From the NCBI GenBank assembly GCA_045540275.1, contig JAZQGX010000223.1, positions 1 through 38,640 of the forward strand: a stretch of DNA of 38,640 nt, in the 5' to 3' direction. The DNA comes from RGIG8368 sp045540275. GTDB taxonomy: Bacteria > Verrucomicrobiota > Kiritimatiellia > RFP12 > UBA1067. Shown here in pieces: positions 8,906-16,923 of this stretch. Within the stretch, counting starts at the first letter, position 1, and each line of letters starts with the position of its first letter. Position numbers and translations under genes: made by a program. Under the pieces are notes generated by a model that saw nothing but the letters and a program-made list of their open reading frames with translations, was not told the origin of the DNA and searched no databases.

Positions 8906-10129
8906 TTACAGCACTGCGGCAATGCGCTTGCATGCCTTTTCGACATTTTCACGGCTGTTGAAGGACGAGACGCGGATAAACCCTTCGCCATCTCTGCCGA
9001 AGCCCGCTCCCGGGGTCGTAACAACCTGCGCCTCGTGCAGAAGCTTGTCGAAAAAGTCCCACGACTTGCCGCCTTTGATATCGACCCACACATAGGGACT
9101 GTTCTCTCCACCGGTGCAGGCGTAACCGGCCTTGGCAAAGGCATTGCGGATTATCTTGGCGTTACGCAGATAGAAATCGATCAGCTTTTTGACCTGCGCC
9201 TTGCCCTTCTTCGAATAAACCGCCTCGGCGGCGCGTTGCACAATGTATGAGCATCCGTTGAACTTCGTGGTCTGCCGCCGCATCCACATGGCGTGGACGG
9301 AAACCGCATTCCCTTTGCGGTCGTAGGCTTTAAGGCTCTTGGGCACCACGGCATAACCGCAACGCGTGCCGGTAAATCCGGCGGTCTTGGAGAAACTGCG
9401 AAATTCAATGCAGCAATCGCGCGCCCCTTCGATTTCAAAGATGCTGTGAGGGATTCCCGGTGTACGGATGAACGCTTCGTAAGCTGCGTCAAAGAGAATT
9501 ATCGATTTATTCTTGCGCGCATATTTCACCCAGGCCGAAAGCTGGTCGGCGGTGGCCACCGCCCCGGTCGGATTGTTTGGATAGCAAAGATAAATCACGT
9601 CGAACACCTCGCTCGGAGGGGCGGGGACAAAGGCGTTTTCGCTGGTGCAATCGAGATAATGCAGTCCGGAATAACGCCCGCCGCTGTTTTTGCCGGTACG
9701 TCCAGCCATCACATTGGTGTCGACATACACAGGATAAACCGGATCCGGAACGGCGACGCGAACCTTCGGCCCAAAAAGCTCCTGAATATTTCCGGTGTCG
9801 CACTTGGCGCCGTCGCTGACGAAAATTTCATCCGGTTCGATATTGGCGCCGCGCGCGGCAAAATCATTCTTGGCGATCGCCTCGCGCAAAAACGAATACC
9901 CCTGCTCGGGACCGTAACCGCGGAAGGTCTCGCGGCAAGCCATCTCGTCGACCGCCTTGTGCAGCGCCTCGACGCATACCTGCGGCAGCGGTTCGGTGAC
10001 ATCTCCGATGCCAAGGCGAATAATCGGCTTGTCCGGATTTTCAGCTTGAAAAACCTTGATGCGCTTGGCGATGTCCGAAAAGAGATAGGACGCCTTGAGT
10101 TTCGAATAGTTTTCGTTTGCCAGAATCAT
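8906..10129 (-). CDS. dapL: LL-diaminopimelate aminotransferase
   Basis: DapL converts tetrahydrodipicolinate directly to LL-diaminopimelate with glutamate as amino donor and PLP as cofactor, a one-step route to lysine and peptidoglycan precursors. The 407-residue protein begins with the family signature NYSKLKASYLFSDIAKR and continues with PIIRLGIGDVTEPLP, FRGYGPEQGY and IFVSDGAKCDTGNIQ. CYPNNPTGA binds the cofactor and FRSFSKTAGFTGTRCGY carries the PLP lysine. The ATG overlaps the stop of the upstream aminotransferase gene (ATGA), so the two are co-translated. DapL is known from chlamydiae, plants, spirochaetes and several anaerobes, which fits a PVC host. Confidence 0.95.
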   Translation of the reverse strand: MILANENYSKLKASYLFSDIAKRIKVFQAENPDKPIIRLGIGDVTEPLPQVCVEALHKAVDEMACRETFRGYGPEQGYSFLREAIAKNDFAARGANIEPDEIFVSDGAKCDTGNIQELFGPKVRVAVPDPVYPVYVDTNVMAGRTGKNSGGRYSGLHYLDCTSENAFVPAPPSEVFDVIYLCYPNNPTGAVATADQLSAWVKYARKNKSIILFDAAYEAFIRTPGIPHSIFEIEGARDCCIEFRSFSKTAGFTGTRCGYAVVPKSLKAYDRKGNAVSVHAMWMRRQTTKFNGCSYIVQRAAEAVYSKKGKAQVKKLIDFYLRNAKIIRNAFAKAGYACTGGENSPYVWVDIKGGKSWDFFDKLLHEAQVVTTPGAGFGRDGEGFIRVSSFNSRENVEKACKRIAAVL

Positions 10130-11433
10130 TTTGTGTTCCTTTGTTTTTTCAGATCTCGTATAGCGGCATCGACATTGCTGAACAAACGGTCCAGCTCACC
10201 GAGCGGAACCGAGGAAAAGGCGAGCCTAATCAAACCGGAGAGAACGATTACGCCGGTATCGTATGCTTCCAACAGACGCAGACGCACCATCTCCGGATCG
10301 ACACCGATCGGCTTTATGCACATGAAATAGCCGCTGTTAAACGGCATTGCAGAAAAGCTTTCGGCATATTGCGGATTTTCCGCGAGAATCTCGCGCAGAC
10401 GGTGGTAACGACGTTTGAGCAATTGGAATTTCTCATTTTTCTGCCGAGCATAGCCGGGATTGTTGTAGGCGCGAAGCAGAATGCGCTGACCGATGTTGGT
10501 CGGATTGGAAATGGAACCGCGCACCAGTCCTGCCGCTTTCTGTTCAAGCGCCTTGTACTGGCCGTCGGTCGCTCCTTTGGCCCCGAAAGTGATGAAGCCG
10601 ACGCGGACGCCCCAGACATAATCCTCTTTGGTCGCGCCATCAAGCTTCACCGCCAGCACATTGCGGTGCAGATCGCAAAACTGGGCGAAAAGAGATTCGG
10701 TGCAAACCCCTTTTTCATATACCAGACCGAAATAGGCATCGTCAAAGAAGACCACGATACTTTTTCCAGCCTCGGCGGCCTTGAGCACAGCGCGCCTGAT
10801 GGCGAGCGCCTCCTTTTCCGTGGCGGTGTAGCCGGTGGGGTTGTTCGGGAAATTCAGAAGCAGCACTTTTTTTTGTCCGGGAGCGAGCAGCAGCTTTTCC
10901 ATTGCCTCGACATTGAACGCCCCCTTTTTGTCGAACATGGGAAACGTTTTCAGTTTCGCACCGGTAGCTTCGCAGAAGACCAGCTCGTAGTTATCCCAGT
11001 AGAGGTTGGGGGTGATTACCGAATCGTTGGCATCAAGAAACATGTAAGCCGCCACGCTCAGTCCGTGGGTGAGAGCATTGGTCGCCACCGGAAGCGAAAA
11101 TTTCTTTCCCGCCAGCGACGGGTTCTTTTCGCGTTCCATCTCCTGCCAGCGTTTGCGCAAATTGAGCATACCGGCGCTGGGGCTGTACAGAAGCGAGTCT
11201 TTTTCAATATTGAGGGAGTCGGTTATGCAGCTCAGACACAGCGGAGTGCCGTCATCTTCCAACGCAGTTCCGATGGTGGCGTTGATACCCTTGCCGCGCG
11301 CTTGCGCGCTTTGCCCCAGAATGCCCCGAGAGGGAAAATAGGCGGCCCGGCCGCGTTTAGAAAGCATCCCCGACAGCGGACTACCCTTTTTCCCCAACTC
11401 CGCATTCAAGGTGATCGCCAACTCATGCATCAT
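10126..11433 (-). CDS. PLP-dependent class I/II aminotransferase, substrate unknown
   Basis: The 435-residue fold-type I enzyme shows NFPNNPTGYTAT (cofactor Asn), FFDDAYFGL (Asp-x-x-Tyr contact to PLP) and VKLDGATKEDYVWGVRVGF with the Schiff-base lysine. Conserved Arg near the C-terminus (LIRLAFSSVP) would bind the substrate carboxylate. The N-terminus contains FPSRGILGQSAQA, unlike aspartate aminotransferases. Start: two tandem ATGs with GGAG five bases upstream. It is directly coupled to dapL by a 4-base overlap, so an amino-acid synthesis role linked to lysine or another amino acid is plausible. The sequence does not fix the substrate. A good promoter lies about 105 bases upstream. Confidence 0.82.
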   Translation of the reverse strand: MMHELAITLNAELGKKGSPLSGMLSKRGRAAYFPSRGILGQSAQARGKGINATIGTALEDDGTPLCLSCITDSLNIEKDSLLYSPSAGMLNLRKRWQEMEREKNPSLAGKKFSLPVATNALTHGLSVAAYMFLDANDSVITPNLYWDNYELVFCEATGAKLKTFPMFDKKGAFNVEAMEKLLLAPGQKKVLLLNFPNNPTGYTATEKEALAIRRAVLKAAEAGKSIVVFFDDAYFGLVYEKGVCTESLFAQFCDLHRNVLAVKLDGATKEDYVWGVRVGFITFGAKGATDGQYKALEQKAAGLVRGSISNPTNIGQRILLRAYNNPGYARQKNEKFQLLKRRYHRLREILAENPQYAESFSAMPFNSGYFMCIKPIGVDPEMVRLRLLEAYDTGVIVLSGLIRLAFSSVPLGELDRLFSNVDAAIRDLKKQRNTK

Positions 11434-11536
11434 AATTGCTCCGTATTGTCTCGCGGATCTTCAAAAAACGTGGTATTTTCCGCGAAGCACACATTCTTAC
11501 GGAAGAAGTCTCTTCCCGTACAACAAAATCCCGCTC

Positions 11537-11565
11537 ATTTTACAATACTTTGCCTATCTTGACAA
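11537..11565 (-). promoter_or_regulatory. Promoter of the aminotransferase-dapL operon
   Basis: On the minus strand TTGTCA (11560-11565), 17 bases, then TAAAAT (11537-11542). The leader to the ATG at 11433 would be about 100 bases. It lies in the 270-base gap 11434-11703, and the -10 overlaps the end of the small candidate reading frame 11540-11626. I see no convincing terminator for hydF in this gap. Confidence 0.6.
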
Positions 11566-11626
11566 TTGTATTCGCAAGTCCTATTCGACAAAACCGATTC
11601 AGCCGGTCTTCTCCCCCTTCAATCAT
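11540..11626 (-). CDS. Candidate 28-codon small protein after hydF
   Basis: ATG at 11626 has a strong GGAGG four bases upstream (11631-11635). It opens 28 codons, starting MIEGGEDRLN and ending VKIGKVL before TAA. It lies 77 bases after the hydF stop on the same strand. The product is basic with a hydrophobic C-terminal half and resembles nothing I know. Its last codons coincide with the promoter of the next operon. It may be a real small protein, a decayed gene end, or chance. Confidence 0.25.
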   Translation of the reverse strand: MIEGGEDRLNRFCRIGLANTIVKIGKVL

Positions 11627-11703
11627 TGTTCCTCCACGGAGACCGGACGGAAAAGGATAACTTGATGCAAGTATGACGGGGCATCCGGGCGAAAATCCAA
11701 AAC

Positions 11704-12903
11704 TCATCTGGCGTTTGCGGGAAAACATTTCAGACACCGGTCCAAAATTCCGTTCAATTCGGCCAGGCAGATGCCATAATTGGTGACCGCAACACCGGTG
11801 TGCGAAAGCAAATTCAGCCGATGCATCATCTCGCGTCGGTTGATCATGCATCCGCCGCAATGGATTACCAGCGAAAAGACGTCAAGATCTTCGGGGAAAT
11901 CCATCCCGCGGCAGAAAGTCAGCTCTAGGCGCTTGCCGGTTTTGGCTTTAAGCAATGCCGGTATCTTCACCGTGCCGATGTCCTCTTCCTTCCTGACGTG
12001 CGTGCATGCTTCCGCGATGAGAACGCGATCTCCATCCTTCAGATTCCAAATCGCCTTCGCCCCCCTCACCAACATCGGCAAATCACCTTTGAAGGCGGCG
12101 AACAATATCGAAAACGAGGTCAACGGCATCGACTTCGGCAGAATCTTCTCCACCTGGGCGAAGCACTGGGAATCTACTATCACGATGTCAGGCGCCCTGT
12201 TCAGCGAATCCAACGCGCTTTTCAAGCCGTCAGGCTGGACTACCAGCGACGCGGCCGACGCATCCAGCAATTCGCGCAGAACCTGTTGCTGAGGAAGAAT
12301 TATCCGGCCCTGCGGCGCCGACGAATCGATAGGAGTAACCAGCACCGCCAGCGCCCCGACCGAAATGCCGTCGGGCAGAAGCGAACGATTCTCGGACACG
12401 GCCAGCCTCGAGAGCGCTGCTATCAGCTCCGGCAAGCCTTCACCGCTCTTTGCACTGATGCGAATCGCCCCTTCAGGATTCGCGCACACCCCTTCTCCGT
12501 AGCTTCCCTGATCGCACTTGTTAAGCACTGGGACGAAAGGGATCGCACCGGCGTTCAGCATTTTGAGCAATTCGCAGTCGAAGCGGCTCATGCCGATGGT
12601 AGCATCCACCACCAGAACCGCCGCATCTGCGCGGCGCAACACCTTGCGTGTCGCCTCTACGCGCATTTTTCCCAGCTCTCCGATATCATCCCAACCCGGC
12701 GCGTCAATCAGCTCAACCGCACCGAGCGACGGCAGCTCGATCGCCTTGTAAACAGGATCGGTCGTGGTGCCTGGCACGGGAGAAATCAACGAAACCTCCT
12801 GCCCGGCGATGGCGTTCATCAAACTGGATTTACCGGCATTTCTGCAACCGAGAAAAATAATGTGGAAACGATTGGCTCGCGGTGTAGCATTCAACGAGGA
12901 CAT
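11704..12903 (-). CDS. hydF: [FeFe]-hydrogenase maturation GTPase HydF
   Basis: HydF is the GTPase scaffold on which the 2Fe subcluster of the [FeFe]-hydrogenase H-cluster is built before transfer to the hydrogenase. Near the N-terminus the GTPase motifs are GCRNAGKSS (P-loop), PGTTTDP, DAPGWDD and NKCD. The C-terminal cluster site is CTH in EACTHVRKEED followed 46 residues later by CGGC, which fits the family motif CxHx(46-53)CxxC. I chose ATG 12903 (MSSLNATPRANRF, 399 residues); it overlaps the rnfG stop region by 13 bases and has GGAAAG upstream. The frame is open further upstream, but that extension overlaps rnfG and reads as low-quality sequence. HydE, HydG and the hydrogenase are not in the window. 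Confidence 0.92.
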   Translation of the reverse strand: MSSLNATPRANRFHIIFLGCRNAGKSSLMNAIAGQEVSLISPVPGTTTDPVYKAIELPSLGAVELIDAPGWDDIGELGKMRVEATRKVLRRADAAVLVVDATIGMSRFDCELLKMLNAGAIPFVPVLNKCDQGSYGEGVCANPEGAIRISAKSGEGLPELIAALSRLAVSENRSLLPDGISVGALAVLVTPIDSSAPQGRIILPQQQVLRELLDASAASLVVQPDGLKSALDSLNRAPDIVIVDSQCFAQVEKILPKSMPLTSFSILFAAFKGDLPMLVRGAKAIWNLKDGDRVLIAEACTHVRKEEDIGTVKIPALLKAKTGKRLELTFCRGMDFPEDLDVFSLVIHCGGCMINRREMMHRLNLLSHTGVAVTNYGICLAELNGILDRCLKCFPANAR

Positions 12904-13430
12904 ACTTTGCGAAACTTTCCAATGGCATCGCGAATACATTCGGCACAGGCGCGCGAAGAGATGGTAGCGGCAGTGATCGCATCGATGTCTCCGCCGTCTT
13001 TCTTCACCTTCCATTTGCCGTCGACCGAACGACCGCGCAGAGGGGCGCGAAATGAATCGTCGGCCATCTTGGAACCCAATCCGGGGGTTTCCGCGGATTG
13101 AAGGACTTCGAAGTTGACCAGTTTGCCATCGGCGCCGATGCCGACCATCAGTCGTACATCACCACCGTACCCATTGTGCGATACTCCCTCAAAAGCGTAG
13201 GCGACGGGCTTACCGTCGCAAACGGCGAGATAATATTCAAAATCCCCGTGTTTTTTGCAATCGATCGTCGTACATCCCTCTGGTACCACCGAGGAGACCG
13301 CCGCAATCCGCCCCGACTCTGCGGTTTTGGCGATCGGCTCCTTCGTCACCGTGTAGACGTAAGCAAGAATCCCAGAGCAGAACAAGGCAACCGCGGCGAG
13401 CGTCATAGTAAGCTTCAGTATCTCTTTCAC
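12891..13430 (-). CDS. rnfG: Electron transport complex subunit RnfG (FMN-binding)
   Basis: RnfG is the subunit of the Rnf ferredoxin:NAD+ oxidoreductase that carries a covalently bound FMN on the outer face of the membrane. The 179-residue protein has an N-terminal membrane helix (LTMTLAAVALFCSGILAYVY), the ETPGLGSKM motif, and DAITAATISS, where the Thr in the (S/T)-G/A-A-T-x-(S/T) pattern is the flavin attachment site. The second position is Ala rather than the usual Gly. The start is GTG at 13430, with GGAGG overlapping the rnfD stop codon, so it is coupled to rnfD. It is followed by an overlapping hydF. RnfB, RnfC, RnfE and RnfA are absent here. Confidence 0.9.
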   Translation of the reverse strand: MKEILKLTMTLAAVALFCSGILAYVYTVTKEPIAKTAESGRIAAVSSVVPEGCTTIDCKKHGDFEYYLAVCDGKPVAYAFEGVSHNGYGGDVRLMVGIGADGKLVNFEVLQSAETPGLGSKMADDSFRAPLRGRSVDGKWKVKKDGGDIDAITAATISSRACAECIRDAIGKFRKVCPR

Positions 13431-13440
13431 CGTGCCCTCC

Positions 13441-14496
13441 TCATGCCTCGCTCCGTCTCCCTCGCTTACCCGTACCGAAAACGCGATTGCGGGTAAAGCG
13501 GTCGATCAGCGGAACCAATGAGTTCATAATAAGAATTGAAAAACATACGCCTTCGGGATACGCCCCAGTTTTCGAGGTGCGGATAACCATGGTAAGCAGA
13601 CCGCAACCGATACCGAAAATCAAACGCCCCTTCGGAGTGATAGGCGAGGTAACCATATCCGTGGCCATAAAAAACGCGCCTAGCAACAATCCGCCCGACA
13701 TCAGATGCACCAACACCCCGGCGTCGCTGCCGCCGCACAACTTCATGACAAAGGAGAAAACCGCCACTGTCGCCAGATACGAAACCGGAATATGCCAGGA
13801 TATTATCTTACGCACCATCAAATAGATGCCACCTATGAGTAGTGCTATTGCCGAGACTTCGCCGATGCTTCCGTTCGTCTCGCCCCAGAACATACGCAAA
13901 AGCAAATCGCTATTGTTCCAATCCAACCCACCGCCTCCGTATTTGATGAAGGACAACGGCGTAGCACGGGTGGTGGCGTCAACCGCGATAGTGGTAGCCT
14001 GCGTAACGGCATCCGCACCATGTTTTGTAATACCCGATACCCAACCCGACCTGCTCCAGGTAGTCATCGCACCGGTAAAAGAGATAAGCATGAATGCTCT
14101 GCCCGCCAATGCCGGATTGAACGGATTATATCCCAATCCGCCGAAAACCTGCTTGGCGATGGCAATCGAAAAAAGAGAACCCGCTACCGCCATCCAGAGC
14201 GGGGTGGCAGGAGGAAGCGTCAAAGCGAGCAGCACCCCAGTAACGCACGCGCTCAAGTCGCCGATTCCGGAATCGCGATGCATCAACGCCCGGCACCCCC
14301 ACTCGCCAAGCACGCAACTTGCCGTGCATACGGCTATCAGCGCCAGCGCGTCCAGTTTAAAAAACCAGATGGCGGCAGCCATCGCGGGCATTAACGCGAC
14401 CAGCACCTCCGCCATTATTTTTCGAATTGAGGATCCGCAATGCGCATGCGGAGAAGAGCTGAGAACCAGCAAATTCCTGTCGTTTTCAGGACTCAT
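13441..14496 (-). CDS. rnfD: Electron transport complex subunit RnfD
   Basis: RnfD is an integral membrane subunit of the Rnf complex that binds FMN covalently and helps couple electron flow to ion pumping. The 351-residue protein has about ten hydrophobic segments and the family landmarks GLGYNPFNPALAGRAF, RATPLSFIKYGG (flavinylated Thr in the ATPL pattern) and TGAYPEGVCFSILIMN. I chose ATG 14496 because AAGGAG (14503-14508) lies six bases before it. A TTG six codons further upstream would place this ribosome-binding site inside the gene. RnfG follows after 10 bases. The usual rnfC gene does not precede it; tatA does. Confidence 0.92.
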   Translation of the reverse strand: MSPENDRNLLVLSSSPHAHCGSSIRKIMAEVLVALMPAMAAAIWFFKLDALALIAVCTASCVLGEWGCRALMHRDSGIGDLSACVTGVLLALTLPPATPLWMAVAGSLFSIAIAKQVFGGLGYNPFNPALAGRAFMLISFTGAMTTWSRSGWVSGITKHGADAVTQATTIAVDATTRATPLSFIKYGGGGLDWNNSDLLLRMFWGETNGSIGEVSAIALLIGGIYLMVRKIISWHIPVSYLATVAVFSFVMKLCGGSDAGVLVHLMSGGLLLGAFFMATDMVTSPITPKGRLIFGIGCGLLTMVIRTSKTGAYPEGVCFSILIMNSLVPLIDRFTRNRVFGTGKRGRRSEA

Positions 14497-14576
14497 GGCA
14501 AACTCCTTGTGCAACGACCCATCTGGTCACAAACAATCGCGTCCGACGCGAAACGGTCCCCGGCCGGAACAAACGC

Positions 14577-14834
14577 TTATTTTGCGCCTTCGACCTTTTC
14601 AGACTCAACCTTGGCTGCGGGGATTTCCTGAGCAAGATCCTGCTTCGCGGCATCCACGATTTCTTTGACCGCCTTCTCTGCGCTCTCCTCGCCTTCGCGA
14701 CGGCCTTTTTTAAACTCGGCCATGCTCTTGCCCAGCGCATTGGCCAACCCGGGGAGCTTCTTACCGCCGAACAGCAAGAGAATGATCGCCAGAATAATCA
14801 ACAACTGTAACGGTCCGATATTTGCAAAAGACAT
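14577..14834 (-). CDS. tatA: Twin-arginine translocase subunit TatA/TatE family
   Basis: TatA forms the protein-conducting assembly of the Tat pathway for folded proteins. The 85-residue protein has the expected N-terminal membrane helix with the hinge and amphipathic helix: IGPLQLLIILAIILLLFGG, KKLPGLANALGKSMAEFKKG, then a charged tail rich in Glu, Lys and Ala. AAGGAG is about nine bases upstream of the ATG. It lies between smpB and rnfD on the same strand with gaps of 22 and 80 bases, so is likely co-transcribed from the rpoZ promoter. TatC and TatB are not in the window. Confidence 0.92.
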   Translation of the reverse strand: MSFANIGPLQLLIILAIILLLFGGKKLPGLANALGKSMAEFKKGRREGEESAEKAVKEIVDAAKQDLAQEIPAAKVESEKVEGAK

Positions 14835-14856
14835 AACAACAATCTCCTTTTATACT

Positions 14857-15336
14857 TCAATACTGCCGCATCGCACGGCGAACCTCCAAATCCAACTCTC
14901 GTCTCTTTATGGTCTGGCGTTTGTCCTGCTGCTGCTTGCCACGGCAAACGCCAATCTCAACCTTGACCCGTCCCTTAGGGGAAAGGTACAAACGCAAAGG
15001 TATAAGGGTAAACCCCTTCTGCTCCTGATATGCCGCCAGCTTGCGTATTTCCCTGGCGTGCATCAGCAGCTTGCGAGTGCGAAGCGAATCATGATTGAAG
15101 CGGTTGCCGAAGGCGTACGGGGGAATACGAACCGCATTCAGATACAGCTGTCCGTTCTTGACCTCTGCATAAGATCCGTTAAGTCCCGCCTCTCCGTTTC
15201 TTACGACCTTGACCTCGGTTCCAACCAAGGCGATACCAGCTTCATGCCGTTCAAGAACAAAATAATCGTGCGTAGCCCGTCGATTGACGGTAAGGTTTCC
15301 TCCCTGACGATTTTTTTTGTTCTTATCCGCACTCAA
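14857..15336 (-). CDS. smpB: SsrA-binding protein SmpB
   Basis: SmpB binds tmRNA and takes it to stalled ribosomes in trans-translation. The protein shows VNRRATHDYFVLERHEAG, GTEVKVVRNGEAGLNGSYAE, GQLYLNAVRIPPY, REIRKLAAYQEQKG and LIPLRLYLSPKGRVKVEIG, and ends in a basic helix. I chose TTG 15336 (159 residues, typical length). It overlaps the rpoZ stop as TTGA, with GGGGA seven bases upstream. A longer frame from 15378 would extend 14 codons into rpoZ and is less likely. The tmRNA gene itself was not found in this window. Confidence 0.92.
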   Translation of the reverse strand: MSADKNKKNRQGGNLTVNRRATHDYFVLERHEAGIALVGTEVKVVRNGEAGLNGSYAEVKNGQLYLNAVRIPPYAFGNRFNHDSLRTRKLLMHAREIRKLAAYQEQKGFTLIPLRLYLSPKGRVKVEIGVCRGKQQQDKRQTIKRRELDLEVRRAMRQY

Positions 15337-15611
15337 GAATTCATCCCCATTCCCTTGAGCGCACCTGGCTGCGACCAACGGGAATGCGCCTCCTCGGCCT
15401 TGGCGATTTCAGTGAAATCCACCTCGGAAATCAATTTGCCCTCCGCAATCTCGCGCAACGCAATGTCCGCTTTGTCCTCATCGTAGGACAACGGCTTGAC
15501 ATAGGGACGCTCTCCCGCATTCAGCTGGCGGACGCGCTTGGAGACGACATTCACCAAAACCGGAACGCTCGGAATACGGATTTTTGCTTTTTCGATCAGT
15601 TCTACGTTCAC
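15333..15611 (-). CDS. rpoZ: DNA-directed RNA polymerase omega subunit
   Basis: Omega assists folding of the beta' subunit and is part of the core RNA polymerase. The 92-residue protein carries the family pattern NVVSKRVRQLNAGERPYV and, 17 residues later, ALREIAEGKL. The start is GTG 15611 with a perfect GGAGG six bases upstream. The usual N-terminal part is divergent, but length and motif order fit. It is the first gene of the operon rpoZ-smpB-tatA-rnfD-rnfG-hydF, overlaps smpB by four bases, and has a strong promoter about 30 bases upstream. Confidence 0.85.
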   Translation of the reverse strand: MNVELIEKAKIRIPSVPVLVNVVSKRVRQLNAGERPYVKPLSYDEDKADIALREIAEGKLISEVDFTEIAKAEEAHSRWSQPGALKGMGMNS

Positions 15612-15639
15612 GAATTTCCTCCATACAAAAAGTGACGTT

Positions 15640-15668
15640 ATTATAGCTCAATTTTACCGTGGTGACAA
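15640..15668 (-). promoter_or_regulatory. Promoter of the rpoZ-smpB-tatA-rnfDG-hydF operon
   Basis: On the minus strand TTGTCA (15663-15668), 17 bases, then a perfect TATAAT (15640-15645). The leader to GTG 15611 would be about 22 bases and includes the GGAGG site. Confidence 0.72.
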
Positions 15669-15708
15669 GTGGATATTGGCGTTGACCACGATTTGCGAGA
15701 TATGCGGT

Positions 15709-15738
15709 TTGCGCAGATGGCGCAGATTGTGCTAATAT
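15709..15738 (+). promoter_or_regulatory. Promoter of the rsmD-coaD-yceD-rpmF-plsX operon
   Basis: TTGCGC (15709-15714), 18 bases, then TAATAT (15733-15738), about 19 bases before the rsmD ATG with AAGGA between. It is divergent from the rpoZ promoter in the same 146-base gap. Confidence 0.5.
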
Positions 15739-15757
15739 ATCGCCAAGGAAGGCACCT

Positions 15758-16414
15758 ATGAGAATTTCAGGCGGAAAATGGGGCGGCAGAACAATCAAAA
15801 CCCCGCCGGGCGACAAAATCAGGCCGACGCAGGACTGCGTTCGAGAGGCATTGTTTTCAATGCTGTCCGACCGCATTGCCGATGCGGTCTGGGCTGATGT
15901 GTTTGCGGGAAGCGGATCGGTCGGGCTTGAAGCGCTCAGCCGTGGTGCACAAAAAGCGATCTGGGTGGAGAAGAATCCGCTCAACGCGCGCCTTATCGCG
16001 GACAATGCCCAGACGCTTGCCGGTGAAAAGGCCGCCGAGGTGCCCGCCCCCGGGCGCGGCATTCCGCACCGAAAAATGAGACGCCCGAACGGCAGAATCG
16101 AGCCGTTCCCGATTCCGATCTCTTCGCCGGGAAGTGAGATATGCGTATGCGATGCCGTCGCGTGGCTTTCCGGCGGCGGCAGAACCAGAAACGTTGACGT
16201 GCTGTTCGCCGATCCTCCGTATCAGGCGGCCCGCGACAACGGTTTTTCGGAAATGCTGAAACTGGCGGCAGGAAACGAGACCGTGGCGGTGGGCGGACTT
16301 TTCATCGGCGAAATGCCGGCCGACAAAGTCCCCGAGGACATCGACGGGTGGGAAAGCATCCGCGACCGGCTTTACGGCAAAACCAGACTGCACATTTGGA
16401 GAAGAACGAAATGA
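15758..16414 (+). CDS. rsmD: 16S rRNA (guanine(966)-N(2))-methyltransferase RsmD
   Basis: RsmD methylates G966 of 16S rRNA with S-adenosylmethionine. The 218-residue protein has MRISGGKWGGRTIKTPPG, RPTQDCVREALFSML, the SAM loop VFAGSGSVGLEALSRGA and the catalytic FADPPYQ. It is about 20-30 residues longer than usual. The extra part is a Pro/Arg-rich loop (about residues 93-125) between the SAM site and the catalytic motif. AAGGAAGG precedes the ATG. It overlaps coaD by four bases (ATGA), a common pairing in bacteria. Confidence 0.93.
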   Translation: MRISGGKWGGRTIKTPPGDKIRPTQDCVREALFSMLSDRIADAVWADVFAGSGSVGLEALSRGAQKAIWVEKNPLNARLIADNAQTLAGEKAAEVPAPGRGIPHRKMRRPNGRIEPFPIPISSPGSEICVCDAVAWLSGGGRTRNVDVLFADPPYQAARDNGFSEMLKLAAGNETVAVGGLFIGEMPADKVPEDIDGWESIRDRLYGKTRLHIWRRTK

Positions 16415-16920
16415 ACCGAGTAGTCTATCCCGGAACCTTCGACCCTTTGACCGAAGGTCACCTTGATCTGATAAGGCGTTCCGCGCGCCGCTTTGACGAA
16501 GTGGTGGTGGCGGTGGCAGGCGTATCGATGAAGCCCGGCAATCTTTTCCCGATCGACGAGAGAATGGCAATGGTCGAAGAGGCTTGCGCCGAGGCAGGTA
16601 TCAACAACGTCAAAGTCGACCGGCTTGACTCCATGCTGGTGGATTACTGCCGCAAACGCGATATCAGCGTCGTGGTGAGAGGAATCCGCGTGTACAGCGA
16701 TTTCGAATACGAATTCCAAATGGCGCTTACCAACCGGAAGCTGAATCCCGAAGTGGAAACGCTCTTCATGATGCCCAACGAGGCGTACAGCTATGTGACC
16801 GCCAGCATGATCAGAGAGATTGCCCGATACGGAGGCGATACCGCCGCATTCGTGCCACCCGCCGTGCAAAGACGGCTTCGCGCCAGGATTGAGGCGCAGA
16901 AACAAACGGAGGGGAAGTAG
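16411..16920 (+). CDS. coaD: Pantetheine-phosphate adenylyltransferase
   Basis: CoaD makes dephospho-CoA from phosphopantetheine and ATP, the penultimate step of coenzyme A synthesis. The 169-residue protein starts MNRVVYPGTFDPLTEGHLDL with the T/HxGH-type nucleotide site (TEGH), followed by VVVRGIRVYSDFEYEFQMA and SYVTASMIREIARYGGD (ISSS-like region). The start at 16411 is set by the ATGA overlap with rsmD and the family N-terminus; an in-frame upstream extension within rsmD is rejected. YceD follows after three bases. Confidence 0.96.
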   Translation: MNRVVYPGTFDPLTEGHLDLIRRSARRFDEVVVAVAGVSMKPGNLFPIDERMAMVEEACAEAGINNVKVDRLDSMLVDYCRKRDISVVVRGIRVYSDFEYEFQMALTNRKLNPEVETLFMMPNEAYSYVTASMIREIARYGGDTAAFVPPAVQRRLRARIEAQKQTEGK

Positions 16921-16923
16921 AAT

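Noticed and set aside
10117..11562. 481-codon open frame on the plus strand
   Set aside because: It is antisense to the aminotransferase gene with PLP motifs, and its own product is not recognisable.
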